From Piper betle (Eukaryota > Streptophyta > Magnoliopsida > Piperales > Piperaceae): 64,000 bases of DNA. Location: the NCBI GenBank assembly GCA_033002965.1, contig JAURVB010006524.1:1-64000 (forward strand). Direction: 5' to 3'. Each line of letters opens with the position of its first letter. The first letter of the stretch is position 1. The notes beneath the pieces are model-generated. The model worked only from the letters and a program-made list of their open reading frames with translations. It made no database searches and was not told the origin of the DNA. This document shows positions 1 through 10,576 of this stretch, in pieces. Made by a program: the position numbers and the translations under genes.

Positions 1-2
1 AC

Positions 3-3000
3 TGGGAAAGGGATGCTGCGATAGCTAGGCTAGTTGAGGTTCAGACGCAAATGCAGCAGAATCAGGAGGAATTTAGGAGAGAGCTCAGACAGATAGCTCT
101 ATCAGTGGCTAGAGCAGAGAAGAGACCAGCCGTGGATGAAGAGGCGCAAGGAGAGCCAGTAGCGCCCATGGGCCCTCCGCCGCCGCCTCCTCCTCCACCG
201 CTGCAACAGGGAGCTACCCCCACAACAGCTCCTCTGGTTGCCCCACTTCAGGCAAGGATGAGACAGGACGTCAGTGGACCCGCGATAGCAGGTAGCGGGC
301 AGACCGCAGGGGGAGTGGAGCAGTTGGAGGTGACAGTGTACCAGTTGGTACAGGACCACAGTTTCCCTGATATGAGCAAGGAGAGGGATCAAACAGATCT
401 GTAGACGCGAGGAGTTTGGAACTGTGGCAATATGAGAGGTTCGTGAAGAATGGCAGACGACCTTTCTTTGGGAAGTTGGATGCGGAGGAGGCATTCCTAT
501 GGATATCGTCGGCCATAGGAGTGTTTGATAGTATGGCATGCCCCGTAGAACACAGAGTACGCATCGTCACAGGAGCATTCCAAGACGAAGCGAGGATATG
601 GTGGAGTTCGGTGCAGAATTCTGTATTTGCTCATCGCCAGCCTCAGGACATCACTTGGGAGGAATTCAGAGTGGAATTCGATGGAAAGTACTTTCCACCA
701 GATGTTAGGAAAAGGAAGGAACGGGAGTTCCAGATGTTGAGGCAAGGACCTATGACAGTGGTACAGTATGAGACGAGGTTTAGAGCCTTGGAGAGATTTG
801 CACCAGATTTGGTTCCGACCGAAGGAAGAAGAATAGAGCGCTTCTATGAAGGCCTCCATCATGAGATTCGGATGGCATACTTGGATAGGAAGTTTACTAC
901 CTTCGGTGATGTAGTAAGAGCTGCAGGCGAAGCAGAGCGGGTGATAGCTACACGACCACGTCGAGATGTCGACCAGAGGCAGCAACATCCGAGGCCATAT
1001 CAGCCAGAGCAGGGGGCACAACAGAGACGACGTGTAGATGCGCCAGTAGCCATGAGAGCCATGGATGGCCAGGTTCAGGGCAGCAGAGCCCCATTCTGTC
1101 AGAATTGCCAATGCCATCATTGGGGAGAGTGCAGAGCAGGCAGAAATGTATGCTACAACTGCGGTCAGCCAGGGCACCGAGCCGCAGAGTGCAGAGTAGG
1201 CACTAGGGTTTGCTACAACTGCGGTCAGCCAGGGCACAGGGCCGCAGAGTGCAGAGGAGGCACTAGGGCCTGTTACAGTTGCGGTCAACTGGGACATAGG
1301 GCTGCAACATGTCCGACTGGCCAGAGCCAGCAGTTGACACTCCCAGCGCCTCAGCAGAGACTTGCACTTCCAGCTCCCCAACAGCAGTCACAGCAGAGAG
1401 GCCAACAGGGCCATGGACAAGGCCAGAGAGGTGGAGACCAACAACCACCGAGGCAGCAGCAGAGGGGACAAGATCAGAGAGGGTACATGGCTGCAGGACA
1501 GACTAGGAAGCAGAAGGGTAGGCCACAGCCACAGCCACAGTTAGCTCAGAATCAGGCCGCACCATCTGCACCAGAGCAGCAGCAACCAGCAAGGATGTAT
1601 GCAGCCACCGTAGCAGAGGCCCTTGAGGATACGACGGTCGTGACAGGTACGCTTTCCGTAGGCCTTGTACCTGCACGTGTCTTGTTTGATTCTGGATGTA
1701 CGCACTCCTTCATTTCGTACATGCACACTAATAGGATTGGATGTAAGATAGAGGAGTTAGGACATTCACTGTTAGTGTCCACCCCCGCCGGTAGTGTAAT
1801 AGCTACGGGCGAGTGTGTGCGTGATGTCCCTGTTGAGATTCAACAGCGACAGCTTGTAGCTGATTTGATACTATTCAAGCTACAAGAATTTGATGTGATA
1901 TTTGGGATGAATTGGATGTCCAAGCAAGGAGCAGTGATAGATTGTCGAAGGAAGACGGTGACTTTCTGCCATGGAAGGCGCCGCTTTTTCTTCCAAGGTC
2001 AGGGCCGAGACAGGGAGCAAGGATGGATATCCTATCAGAGTGCAGTGAGACAACTGGACAGAGGCAGTGAACTGATAATGGCAGCGTTAGTTTTGACTGA
2101 GCAGAGTGGACCAGGGAAACAGCCGAGTATAGAGGAGATTCCAGTGGTCTGCGAATTTACAGATGTATTTCCTGAGGAGATTACTGGATTGCCGCCAGAC
2201 AGAGAGGTGGATCTTGCCATCGAGTTGATGCCTGGCACAGCCCCAATTTCGAGAGCTCCGTATAGGATGGCACCTCTTGAGCTCAAGGAACTGAAGGAAC
2301 AGCTACAGACACTGTTGGACCAAGGATTCATCAGACCGAGTGTTTCCCCTTGGGGCGCACCGGTGTTATTTGTGAGGAAGAAGGATGGAAGCATGCGGTT
2401 ATGCATAGATTATAGGATGCTAAACCATGCAACGGTTAAGAACAGATACCCTCTTCCTCGTATTGATGATTTATTTGACCAGTTGAGCTTAGCAGTCGTC
2501 TTTTCGAAGATTGATTTGAGATCAGGATACTACCAACTGAGGATTAGAGCAGAAGACATCCCGAAGACTGCGTTCAGGATGAGATATGGACACTACGAGT
2601 TTTTGGTCATGCCGTTTGGATTGACCAATGCTCCAGCAACATTTATGGACTTGATGAACAGAGTGTTCAATCCGTACTTGGACCAGTTTGTGATCGTCTT
2701 TGTGGATGACATACTGGTATATTCTTCGTCCAGGGAAGAACATGCGCAACACCTGAGGATTGTGTTGCAAACACTGAGAGAGCATAGGTTGTATGGGAAA
2801 TTTTCGAAGTGCAGTTTCTGGTTGTCAGAGGTGAATTTTCTTGGCCACATCATCTCAGCATCAGGCATCTCAGTAGATCCAGCTAAGATAGAGGCAGTAG
2901 TGCAGTGGGAACAACCGAAGACACCTACGGAGGTTCGGAGTTTTCTAGGATTGGCTGGATACTACAGACGGTTCATTCAGGACTTCTCTTCCATAGCAGC

Positions 3001-3684
3001 CCCTCTGACATGACTGACTAGGAAAGAGGAATGGTTCATATGGACAGACGAATGTGAGCGGAGTTTCAGGATGCTAAAGGAGAGGTTGACTTCGGCGCCT
3101 ATCCTCGCATTGCCTGAGGGACATGAGGATTTTGTAGTGTATACTGATGCCTCAGGGATTGGCTTAGGTTGTGTTTTGATGCAGAAGGATAAGGTTATTG
3201 CTTATGCATCTCGTCAGCTCAAGGTGCATGAGCGTAACTATCCTACTCATGACCTAGAGCTTGCTGCAGTCATATTCGCTCTCAGAATATGGAGGCACTA
3301 TCTATATGGAACATCTTTCAGACTTCTAACTGATCACCAGAGTCTGAAATATATCTTCACGCAGAAGGATCTGAATAGCAGACAGAGAAGATGGTTGGAG
3401 ATGTTAGCGGATTACGAGGTCGACATAGCATACCATGAGGGCAAAGCGAATGTGGTAGCCGATGCATTGAGCAGGAAGCCAGGATTCTCGTACACCGCAG
3501 GATTAGCAGCATTGTCAGTGACCGAGTACACTACAGGCCAGAGACAGTTAGTTGGGATGATGGCGCGACTTACGATTCAGCCAAGCGTGCTTGAGCAGAT
3601 TCGGATTGCACAGGAGGCAGATCCGCAGTTGAAGCAGTGGTTGGAACAAGGAACACATCAGGAATTGGCTAGAGATACGGACGG
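3..3684 (+). pseudogene. gypsy-1 gag-protease-RT-RNase H polyprotein (broken)
   Basis: The reading frame is already open at the window edge, so the true start lies upstream. A capsid-type gag region covers about 420-990, followed by a CX2C-type finger (from about 1096) and three CCHC knuckles (1151-1312). A Gln/Pro-rich linker leads to a retropepsin-type protease whose active-site Asp codon is at 1688 (motif FDSG). RT follows, with catalytic FVDD at 2699-2710 and the usual DLRSGYYQ motif near 2514. RNase H has its first Asp at about 3146 (YTDASG) and ends near ADALSRK at 3460. Breaks: a frameshift between about 360 and 404, a TGA stop at 3011-3013 between RT and RNase H, and disruption by A1 at 3684. 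The stop sits where CGA (Arg) would be expected. The polyprotein would copy and package the element RNA in the cytoplasm. This copy cannot be expressed whole. Confidence 0.93.
1151..1312 (+). repeat. 60-bp tandem duplication of a CCHC zinc knuckle
   Basis: Three units start at 1151, 1211 and 1271, each encoding a CX2CX4HX4C knuckle ([14 protein letters not shown] and variants). The first two are almost identical at the DNA level. The third is diverged and partial. The period is 60 bp, so the frame is kept. Confidence 0.92.
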
Positions 3685-4818
3685 TGTAATGACCCGGCAT
3701 TTTTCATATTATTGTGGGCCTAGCTGGCTAGGCGTTACTCAAAATTATACAAAAACCAACCCTATAACGACCAGCCCTAGCCGGTCCGGGTGTTACTTAT
3801 ATGTTACATGATTTCCATTAAAACCATAAGTATGACTAATTTAAAGTAAATTATGGTTAGTTAAGACATAATAATAATAGTTCAAAAGTCTTGGATCATT
3901 TCCCAAAGCCAGATGATAACATAAGAAAATAAAAGGAGGTCAACTTATTATCCATTCTCCTACCCTGAGTTAGTAAAAGAACCACCAACCATACTTTCAT
4001 TCTTCCTAAAGTGAGCTGAAATCAAACAATCTTGATTAGCCTACATATCCATGTCGGGATCAAGCTCAATGTAGTTCTATAGGCTCTCAGGTCATTCTGA
4101 GATTAAAAGTTTGTCTCCCAGTTCAATCTGGGATTAGGTGGTCTCCCAAGTCATTCTGAGATTAGTCATTATTGGCTGTCAGGTCCATTCTGACATGTCC
4201 ATTATTGGCTGTCAGGTCCATTCTAACATATCCATTTTTGGCTGTCAGGTCCATTCTGACATGTCCATTATTGGCTATCAGGTCCATTCTGACATGTCCA
4301 TTATTGGCTGTTAGGTCCATTCTAACATGTCCATTATTGACTGTCAGGTCCATTCTGACATGTCCATTATTGGTTGTCAGGTCCATTCTAACATGTCCAT
4401 TATTGGCTGTCACGTCCATTCTGGCATATCCATTATCAAAACTACTAAGAAATTCAAAGAATCCCAACAATTCTTGCCAATCGAAGGATGAAGCAAAGCA
4501 GCACACCCACAATAAAACAAACACCCGACCCCAAAGACTCGCAGCAGTTCATACCAAGCAGTCGATAAGAACCCCATGCATAAGACGCTAGGGATCTAGC
4601 AACTTAGCAGGGCCTCTCCAACAAACCTTGCTTGCAAGAATCCTAATGGAAACAAATAAGATGAGGGACGAAATACTCAAGCAAAAATGACGTGTTTTGT
4701 AGGTAACCTTAAGTCAGAACCATGACCGGTCGACTTGATAAGCAACCATATTAGTTCATCGATATATATTTCATAATATTTAGGTTCCAGTCTTGTAATA
4801 AAAATCATGGTTTTTACA
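3685..4818 (-). repeat. A1 3' LTR
   Basis: About 1134 bp, ending TTACA at 4814-4818 next to the polypurine tract. It matches 6234-7609 but lacks about 230 bp corresponding to 7263-7500, including the TATA-like promoter segment. That deletion must postdate insertion, since LTRs are copied identical. Confidence 0.88.
4168..4437. repeat. 33-bp minisatellite in the A1 3' LTR, about 8 copies
   Basis: The unit is built around GGCTGTCAGGTCCATTCTGA followed by CATGTCCATTATT. Because 33 is a multiple of three, both strands show long repeat-encoded open frames. These are by-products and are not annotated as genes. Confidence 0.93.
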
Positions 4819-4904
4819 ATCTTCCCAACTTAGAGATATTTCATCCCGAAATATTATAATAGCAAGCTGATAAGCATGATTAATTATATCTTTGGGATCT
4901 CAGG

Positions 4905-6055
4905 CTGCTCCTGTTGTTGCTTCAGAGGCTGATGATAGTCTTTTATTATGTATCCCGTCCTACCATAATTGTAGCACCGACGGGGCTCGTTGCATTTCCC
5001 AGAATGCATCTTGGTGCAATTTTTACATCGTCTATACAGAATATCCTCAAACTTCCTTTTGAGGTTTCCATCTATGTTCCCTTGGTAATTTTGCTGCTAT
5101 TGTTCTGCAGACCCATTTGAGCTGGCCCAATGGTTGGCATGCTTGTGTTGCATAGTAGTCTTCCCCTGTTTCTGTGAACGATCATGCTCAAATAGGAACT
5201 CATGAGTCGTGGCTGCATCGATCGCCTCTGTTATAGTGTCCCTTGACGCCATAGCAACCCTACTCCACAATTCAGGTGTCAACCCCCAAAAGAATTTATC
5301 CGCCCTAGTCTTGTCAGATGCCAGAATCCAGGTGCAAAGCGTTCCAAGTGCAAGAATTTCTTGGCATATTCCCGGACCGAATCATCCTTCTGAGCTAGGT
5401 TGGCGAACTCCAGTGCTTTCTTTTGGACAACGGTTTCTAGAAAATATTGTCCATTGAAAATGGCCACAAACTCTGACCACGTGATGGAAGAAATCTCACA
5501 TCGATGGAATGTAGCGTTTTCCATAGATTTCCACCAGTAAGATGCTTCCTCCTGAAGCATGCATGTTGCCAACCTCACATGGTGGTGGTGTGGCACATAT
5601 AGAGCCATACAAAGCTTTTTCGGTAATGTCTATCCAGCTTTCGGCCTTCATTGGATCAGTCCCTCCAATAAATACCTCAGCTCCATTCTTCCAAAACTTT
5701 TCCACAGTGTAGTGATCACTGTCCTCAACAGCTGGTGGCACTATTTATCGAACTACCGGTGGCACTGGGTTTGGTAGCTCCCCTCGTTTGCCCAGGTCAG
5801 CTAACCCTGCCCGTCCTTGGGCATTTCCTTGACCACCATCCGGGGTGATTTTGGGATCCGCTACTGAGTTTGAGGCTCCATTCCCTGTTACCACTCCCGG
5901 TAGCCGCTGAACAATATTTTGAATCACAGAATTTGTATTTCCTGAAGCTTGTGCTAGTCCCTATATGGCCGTTAGGATTTGGGCCAATACATTATCTGTG
6001 TTCGGACTTGATGGGGTAGATCGGGAGTCTGTGTACGAGTGCCTCCCATCTAAAA
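4905..6055 (-). pseudogene. A1 gag (broken, minus strand)
   Basis: Three overlapping minus-strand frames (5741 to 5496, 5608 to 5279, 5282 to 5097) together read as one plant Ty3/gypsy gag. They include the WW(K/W)-type capsid motif near 5530 and the LERFAPGF-type motif near 5330. A leader from about 6055 to 5745 is Gly/Asn-rich. A Cys-His zinc-knuckle region follows at about 5040-4940, with its second knuckle decayed (one Cys is Tyr). At least two frameshifts and a stop near 5950 break it. Gag would form the particle and bind RNA. No polymerase follows: the sequence runs straight to the polypurine tract. Confidence 0.85.
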
Positions 6056-6219
6056 CATCGAACCATCATGGTTCATTTATACATTCTTGTTTCAGTTTTG
6101 ACTTAGGTTTATTAGAGAAGAACTTTGTTAATTAATAACATAACACAGTGGAAAAAGATAATTACTTGACTTTTCAACAAGGTACTTGAGCCATAAAATG
6201 TGACCTTGTGGGAAACCGT

Positions 6220-6231
6220 GCTCTGATACCA
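6220..6231 (-). other. Primer-binding site (tRNA-iMet) of A1
   Basis: On the minus strand this reads TGGTATCAGAGC, the complement of the plant initiator Met tRNA 3' end. It begins 2 bp inside the 5' LTR boundary at 6234. Confidence 0.88.
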
Positions 6232-6716
6232 CATGTAACGACAAGGCATTTTTCACAATATTGTGGGCCTAGCTAGCTAGGCGTTACTCAAAATTATACC
6301 AAACCAACCCTGTAAAGACCAGCCTAACCAGTCCGGGCATTACTTATATGTTACATGATTTCCATTAAAACCATAAGTATGACTAATTCAAAGTAAATTA
6401 TGGTTAGTCAAGACATAATAATAATAGTTCCACAGTCTTCGATCGTTTCTCAAAGCCACATGTATAACACAAGAAAATAAAAGGAAGTCCAACTTATTAT
6501 CCATTCTCCTAACCTGAGTTCATAAAAGAACCAGCAACCTTACTTTCATTCTTCCTAAAGTGAGCTGAAATCAAACAATCTTGATTAGCCTACATACCCA
6601 TGTCGGAATCAAGCTCAATGTAGTTCTATAGGCTCTCAGGTCATTCTGAGATTAAAAGTTTGTCTCCCAGTTCATTCTGAGATTAGGTGGTCTCCCAGGT
6701 CATTCTGAGATTAGTC

Positions 6717-7018
6717 ATTATTGGCTGTCAGGTCCATTCTGACATGTCCATTATTGGCTGTCAGGTCCATTCTGACATATCCATTTTTGGCTGTCAGGTT
6801 CATTCTAACATGTCCATTATTGGTTGTCAAGTCCATTCTGACATGTCCATTATTGGTTGTCAGGTCCATTCTGACATGTCCATTATTGGCTGTTAGGTCC
6901 ATTCTAACATGTCCATTATTAACTGTCAGGTCCATTCTGACATGTCCATTATTGGTTGTCAGGTCCATTCTAACATGTCCATTATTGGCTGTCAGGTCCA
7001 TTCTGACATATCCATTAT
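6717..7018. repeat. 33-bp minisatellite in the A1 5' LTR, about 9 copies
   Basis: Same unit as at 4168-4437 but one copy longer, so the array has changed length since insertion or during reverse transcription. Confidence 0.92.
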
Positions 7019-7360
7019 CAAAACAACTAAGCAATTCAAAGAATCCCAACAATTCTTGCCAATTGAAGGATGAAGCAAAGCAACACACCCACAATAAAAC
7101 AAGCACCCGACCCCAAAGACTCGCAGCAGTTCATACCATGCAGTCGATAAGAACCCCATGCATAAGACGCTAGGGATCTAGCAACTTAGCAGGGCGTCTC
7201 CAACAAACCTTGCATGCAAGAATCCTAATGGAAACAAATAAGATGAAGGATGAAATACTCACTCAAAAATGAGGAGGTCGCCTGGGACGGAGAGGAGGCA
7301 AGAAGAATTTGACAGCTAGGAAAAAGTTTTTCTTTTTCCCTCCATGATCCCCTCCTCCTG

Positions 7361-7371
7361 CATATATATAC
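7361..7371 (-). promoter_or_regulatory. Putative TATA box of the A1 5' LTR
   Basis: On the minus strand this is GTATATATATG followed by a purine-rich stretch (AGGAGGAGGGG). The same TATA-plus-purine arrangement recurs in both A3 LTRs at 47924 and 49916. Conservation across copies supports a promoter role. The transcription start is not known. Confidence 0.5.
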
Positions 7372-7609
7372 ACTTCAACCATTCCCTCCATTAAAGACTC
7401 ATACCCCGTAATCAATAGGTATTTCCTAGCTTCAACGAGCCCCTTCATTAAATTCTCACACCCCATCTTTCATTCATGAATAGGTATTTTCTAGGTGACC
7501 TTAAGTCGAACCATGACCGGTCGACTCTATTACCAACCATATTGGTTCATCGATATTTATTTCATAATATTTAGGTTCCAATCTTGTAATAAAAATCATG
7601 GTTTTTACA

Positions 7610-8463
7610 AACGGATTAGTCAGATTGAGAGGCCAACTATTCGTGCCTAATGTTCCAGAGTATCCCGGACTTCGAAGTTCTATTCTTAACGATGCTCACA
7701 CGTCGAGATGCTCAGTACACCCAGGTGGAGTGAAGATGTACCATGATGTCCGATGAACCTATTGGTGGCCAGGAATGAAGAGAAGTATACGATACAGTGG
7801 CTAGATGTTTGGTATGCCAGCAAGTGAAAGCAGAGCACATACGCCCAGGTGGAATGCTACAACCGTTGGAAACCCCTTAGTGGAAGTGGGAGAGTATAGC
7901 TTACGACTTTGTAGTTGGTTTACCTAAGACCCGCCAACAAAAAGATGTGATATGGGTCATAGTAGATCGACTTACAAAGAGCGTACACTTCATACCGATC
8001 AGGATGGATTACCCACTGACTACATTGGCTACGCTGTACAGAGATCAGATAGTCAGGTTACACGACGTGTCACTGCAGATCATATCAGACAGGGATCCAA
8101 GGTTTACATCGCGATTTTGGAAGGCTTTTCAAGCAGCTATAGGCACAGAATCGAGATTCAGTACAACTTTCCATCCTCAAACAGATGGACAGACGAAAAG
8201 AACCATGCAGACCCTGGAAGACTTGCTTCGCGGATATATCCTAGATTTTGGAGGAAGTTGGGAAGAACACCTACCTCTGGTGGAATTCTCCTATAAGAAC
8301 AACTATCATGCCACAATTGGAATGGCACCGTTTGAAGCACTATATGGCAGACCATGCAGATCCCCACTGCGTTGGTTGCAGGGTAGCGAACCAGTGGTAG
8401 TTGGGCCAGAAATGATCCAGCAGACACAAGAGGTGATAATGAGGATTAGAAGAAGAATGAGGT
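7610..8463 (+). pseudogene. gypsy-1 integrase (truncated, catalytic Glu lost)
   Basis: An HHCC-type zinc-binding N-terminus (about 7690-7830) is followed by the DDE core: Asp in DFVVGLP near 7906 and Asp in SDRDPRF near 8090. At the third catalytic position, codon 8196-8198, Lys (AAA) stands where family members have Glu (GAA), so strand transfer should be dead. Stops occur at 7754-7756 (TGA, expected Arg CGA) and 7878-7880 (TAG), with a frameshift near 7785. The longest open part is 7947-8480, whose last few codons are already family-B sequence. The C-terminal domain is missing. Confidence 0.9.
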
Positions 8464-10492
8464 CGAGCTGGTGCCGATAGACCCCTTGATTGCCCCGTCC
8501 GGAATCATCGCCAAAATCCATTGGAAAACCGCTGACACTCGCTGGAACCGCCAGAAAATTGGATTCGTGGGAAATTTGCCGGATCATCCACCGAATGCAC
8601 CCGGTCGAATCCGATCGAACTTCGGACACCGCTAGGTGCCCAATTCGAGTTTCGAGCCATGAAACGGAAACCCTAGCCGTCGCCGATTTTCGACGACACG
8701 AGGTATAATTACTCCGACGAAAATTCTTAAATTTTATAATTATTAGGGGAGCATGCTAGACTAGATAATTAGATGAATTTTCGTGTTTTTGACGTGTCTG
8801 TATGTTTGTGTGTAATTTAATAAAAATTATGAAATTGGTTGATTGATGAGTGTTAAAATGGAAAAGTAAGGAATTAATTAGGTGAACTAATTAATTACCC
8901 TGATTTCATGAAACGTAGATTGAAAACTCACTAGAATTGACTTAGGATGAATGTGTGATGATTGATGCGTGATTGTGTTGATCGTGTGTGCATGCTATAG
9001 GATGTGTGATTCATCATGTGGGCGTTAGCTTTTAGCTTGATTGTGTATGTATGGTGTAGGAGCTTGCCGCCTAGGCGCATGGACCCGTTTGGAGCTTCTA
9101 CCAGGTCCATTTAGGACTCGCTTCTAGTTTGATCGCTAAACTCTATCGCATTTTGTTTTCAACAGGTAAGTGGACGTGCCAAGTGGTGGATTTATTGTAT
9201 TCCACTCCGCACGGGCCATCTAGTCGTATGTAGATTTTTGGATTAATAACCCTCAAGGATGAGATCCCTCGAGTTCGTTTTCGAACTCAGATCCAGATCA
9301 AGTTGCCTTCGGGCCTATTTTATAAATCCCTACCCAGGCTTATATATATATGTTTTTGTGTTTTGGTGAGTGGACGAGTGCAGGTAACGACGGCCACACC
9401 TTCAGATAGGGCGTGTGTTCGTCAAAGCGGGCTCTGGAGCTGGGGAGAACCCACTCCATTCCTGAGGGATCCTGACAACTCCACCTTTGAGCTCCTCAAA
9501 CTCAGAGAAGTGTGGAGGTTTATGGGTACTACTAAGCAGCACATGTCTGGACTTGTGGCATAAAAGGGTACCTAAGGCGCATGCCCAAAAGTACCCGGTC
9601 CTTGTGCTCAGGGCCAGGAGTGATATGGAAGGTGTAGAGGGCGAGATGAATGAGAAAAGAGAAAAATGATTTTCCCGCATAGAGGGATAGGCTTTGGCCA
9701 TGTTGAGAATGAGAACGAGAAAGAGAAAGATAGGGGACGCTACCAACTGAGGTCTACCAACTGAGGTCGATGGCTCCCGGAGGCCCTTATGAGTGTTCTT
9801 GAGGAAGTATATGATTTTCTTCAACAGGAGAGTTAGCTCTCCTATGCCAGTTTGATATTAGTTACTTTCTGGACCGGTAACGCTCGTTACTGATGGTTTT
9901 TTATATATATGTAGGTGAGCATCATCGCGAAGAGTGAAAGTTGTCGGAACCGCAGAGGAGGAGCACGGATCGCGCACACATGTACCTACCGTTTGTAATG
10001 TATGTGAATGACTTGGTATTTATGTTGAGAACACATATGATTGATTGTGGAAATAGAATGTTATGAATGGAAATGGGGAGTGAGGTTAGATATGGAGCCT
10101 TGGAGCTTCGGCTCGGCTCGGATGAGATGAGTAAAGACGAATACCATGCTTTTGTGAATTATTGTAGATAAATTATTACTGCATGTGTGGATAGGGTGGC
10201 CCTTATTGCACTATTAGGGAAGCTCTATCCATTTTTCTTTAAAAATATAATTATTTTATTACTGTTTTCTTGTTTAATTCTTTTCCTTCGTGTTGTTTGC
10301 ACGTCATGGCATGCATATAGGACCACGTTAGAACCCAAGCATCTCATTCATGTTGTGCATGATGCATCACTGTCCTCAAATGCCGAGAGTAGATCCGGGT
10401 CGGCTTAACCGAATCAAGTAGATTAGCGAACGATTTGGTCGTCGGTGACACATCTGGGCCGGTTCAGGGGTGAACTAGAATGGGGTGTTACA
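8464..10492 (+). mobile_element. Family-B LTR fragment B1 (5' truncated)
   Basis: Aligns by eye with 30511-32558 of solo LTR B2. It starts abruptly at GTCGAGCTGGTGCCGATA, inside gypsy-1 integrase, and ends in the family terminus GGGGTGTTACA at 10492. The missing left part suggests a deletion that joined the two. The 84 bp after it (10493-10576) are unassigned. Confidence 0.82.
9321..9326 (+). promoter_or_regulatory. TATA box of B1
   Basis: TATAAA in a conserved block (GGCCTATTTTATAAATCCC) that recurs in B2 and, inverted, in B5. Conserved sequence and position across copies suggest the LTR core promoter. Confidence 0.5.
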
Positions 10493-10576
10493 CAGACAGC
10501 ATGACCCACCCCAATACTCATATCGGTATTTGGGTGTGGTGGTGTTTGGTTCTCGGAACAGCTTATCAGCAAGGAG

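Larger units (their letters stand above)
3685..7609 (-). mobile_element. Non-autonomous gag-only LTR retrotransposon A1, nested in gypsy-1
   Basis: The ends are TG...CA. The flanks are GACGG (3680-3684) and AACGG (7610-7614), a 5-bp target duplication with one substitution. On the minus strand the order is 5' LTR (6234-7609), tRNA-iMet primer site, broken gag, polypurine tract (about 4819-4832) and 3' LTR (3685-4818). The interior is only about 1.4 kb and shows gag with a zinc knuckle but no protease, RT or integrase, so transposition would need enzymes in trans. By eye the LTRs differ at roughly 10% of sites in their first 200 bp, so the insertion is not recent. Confidence 0.9.
6234..7609 (-). 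repeat. A1 5' LTR
   Basis: About 1376 bp, TG...CA. It contains the 33-bp minisatellite (6717-7018), a TATA-like segment at 7361-7371, and the terminal CCTAGC/GCTAGG palindrome near 6269 that is shared with families A3 and D. Confidence 0.88.
1..8463 (+). mobile_element. Ty3/gypsy retrotransposon gypsy-1, split by nested element A1
   Basis: The gag-protease-RT-RNase H part (to 3684) and the integrase part (from 7610) belong to one plus-strand element. Removing the insert 3685-7609 and one copy of the 5-bp duplication restores continuous coding sequence at the RNase H-integrase linker. The domain order with integrase last is Ty3/gypsy. The RT and zinc-finger style resembles Tekay/Del chromoviruses, which is provisional. 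Neither LTR is in view: the left end is outside the window, and the right end breaks off at about 8463 where a family-B LTR fragment begins. No chromodomain is seen. Confidence 0.9.

Noticed and set aside
4162..4591. Open frames of 120-139 codons on both strands over the 33-bp repeats (also 6711-7173)
   Set aside because: The repeat period is a multiple of three, so any frame without a stop in the unit stays open. No start context or domain supports a gene.
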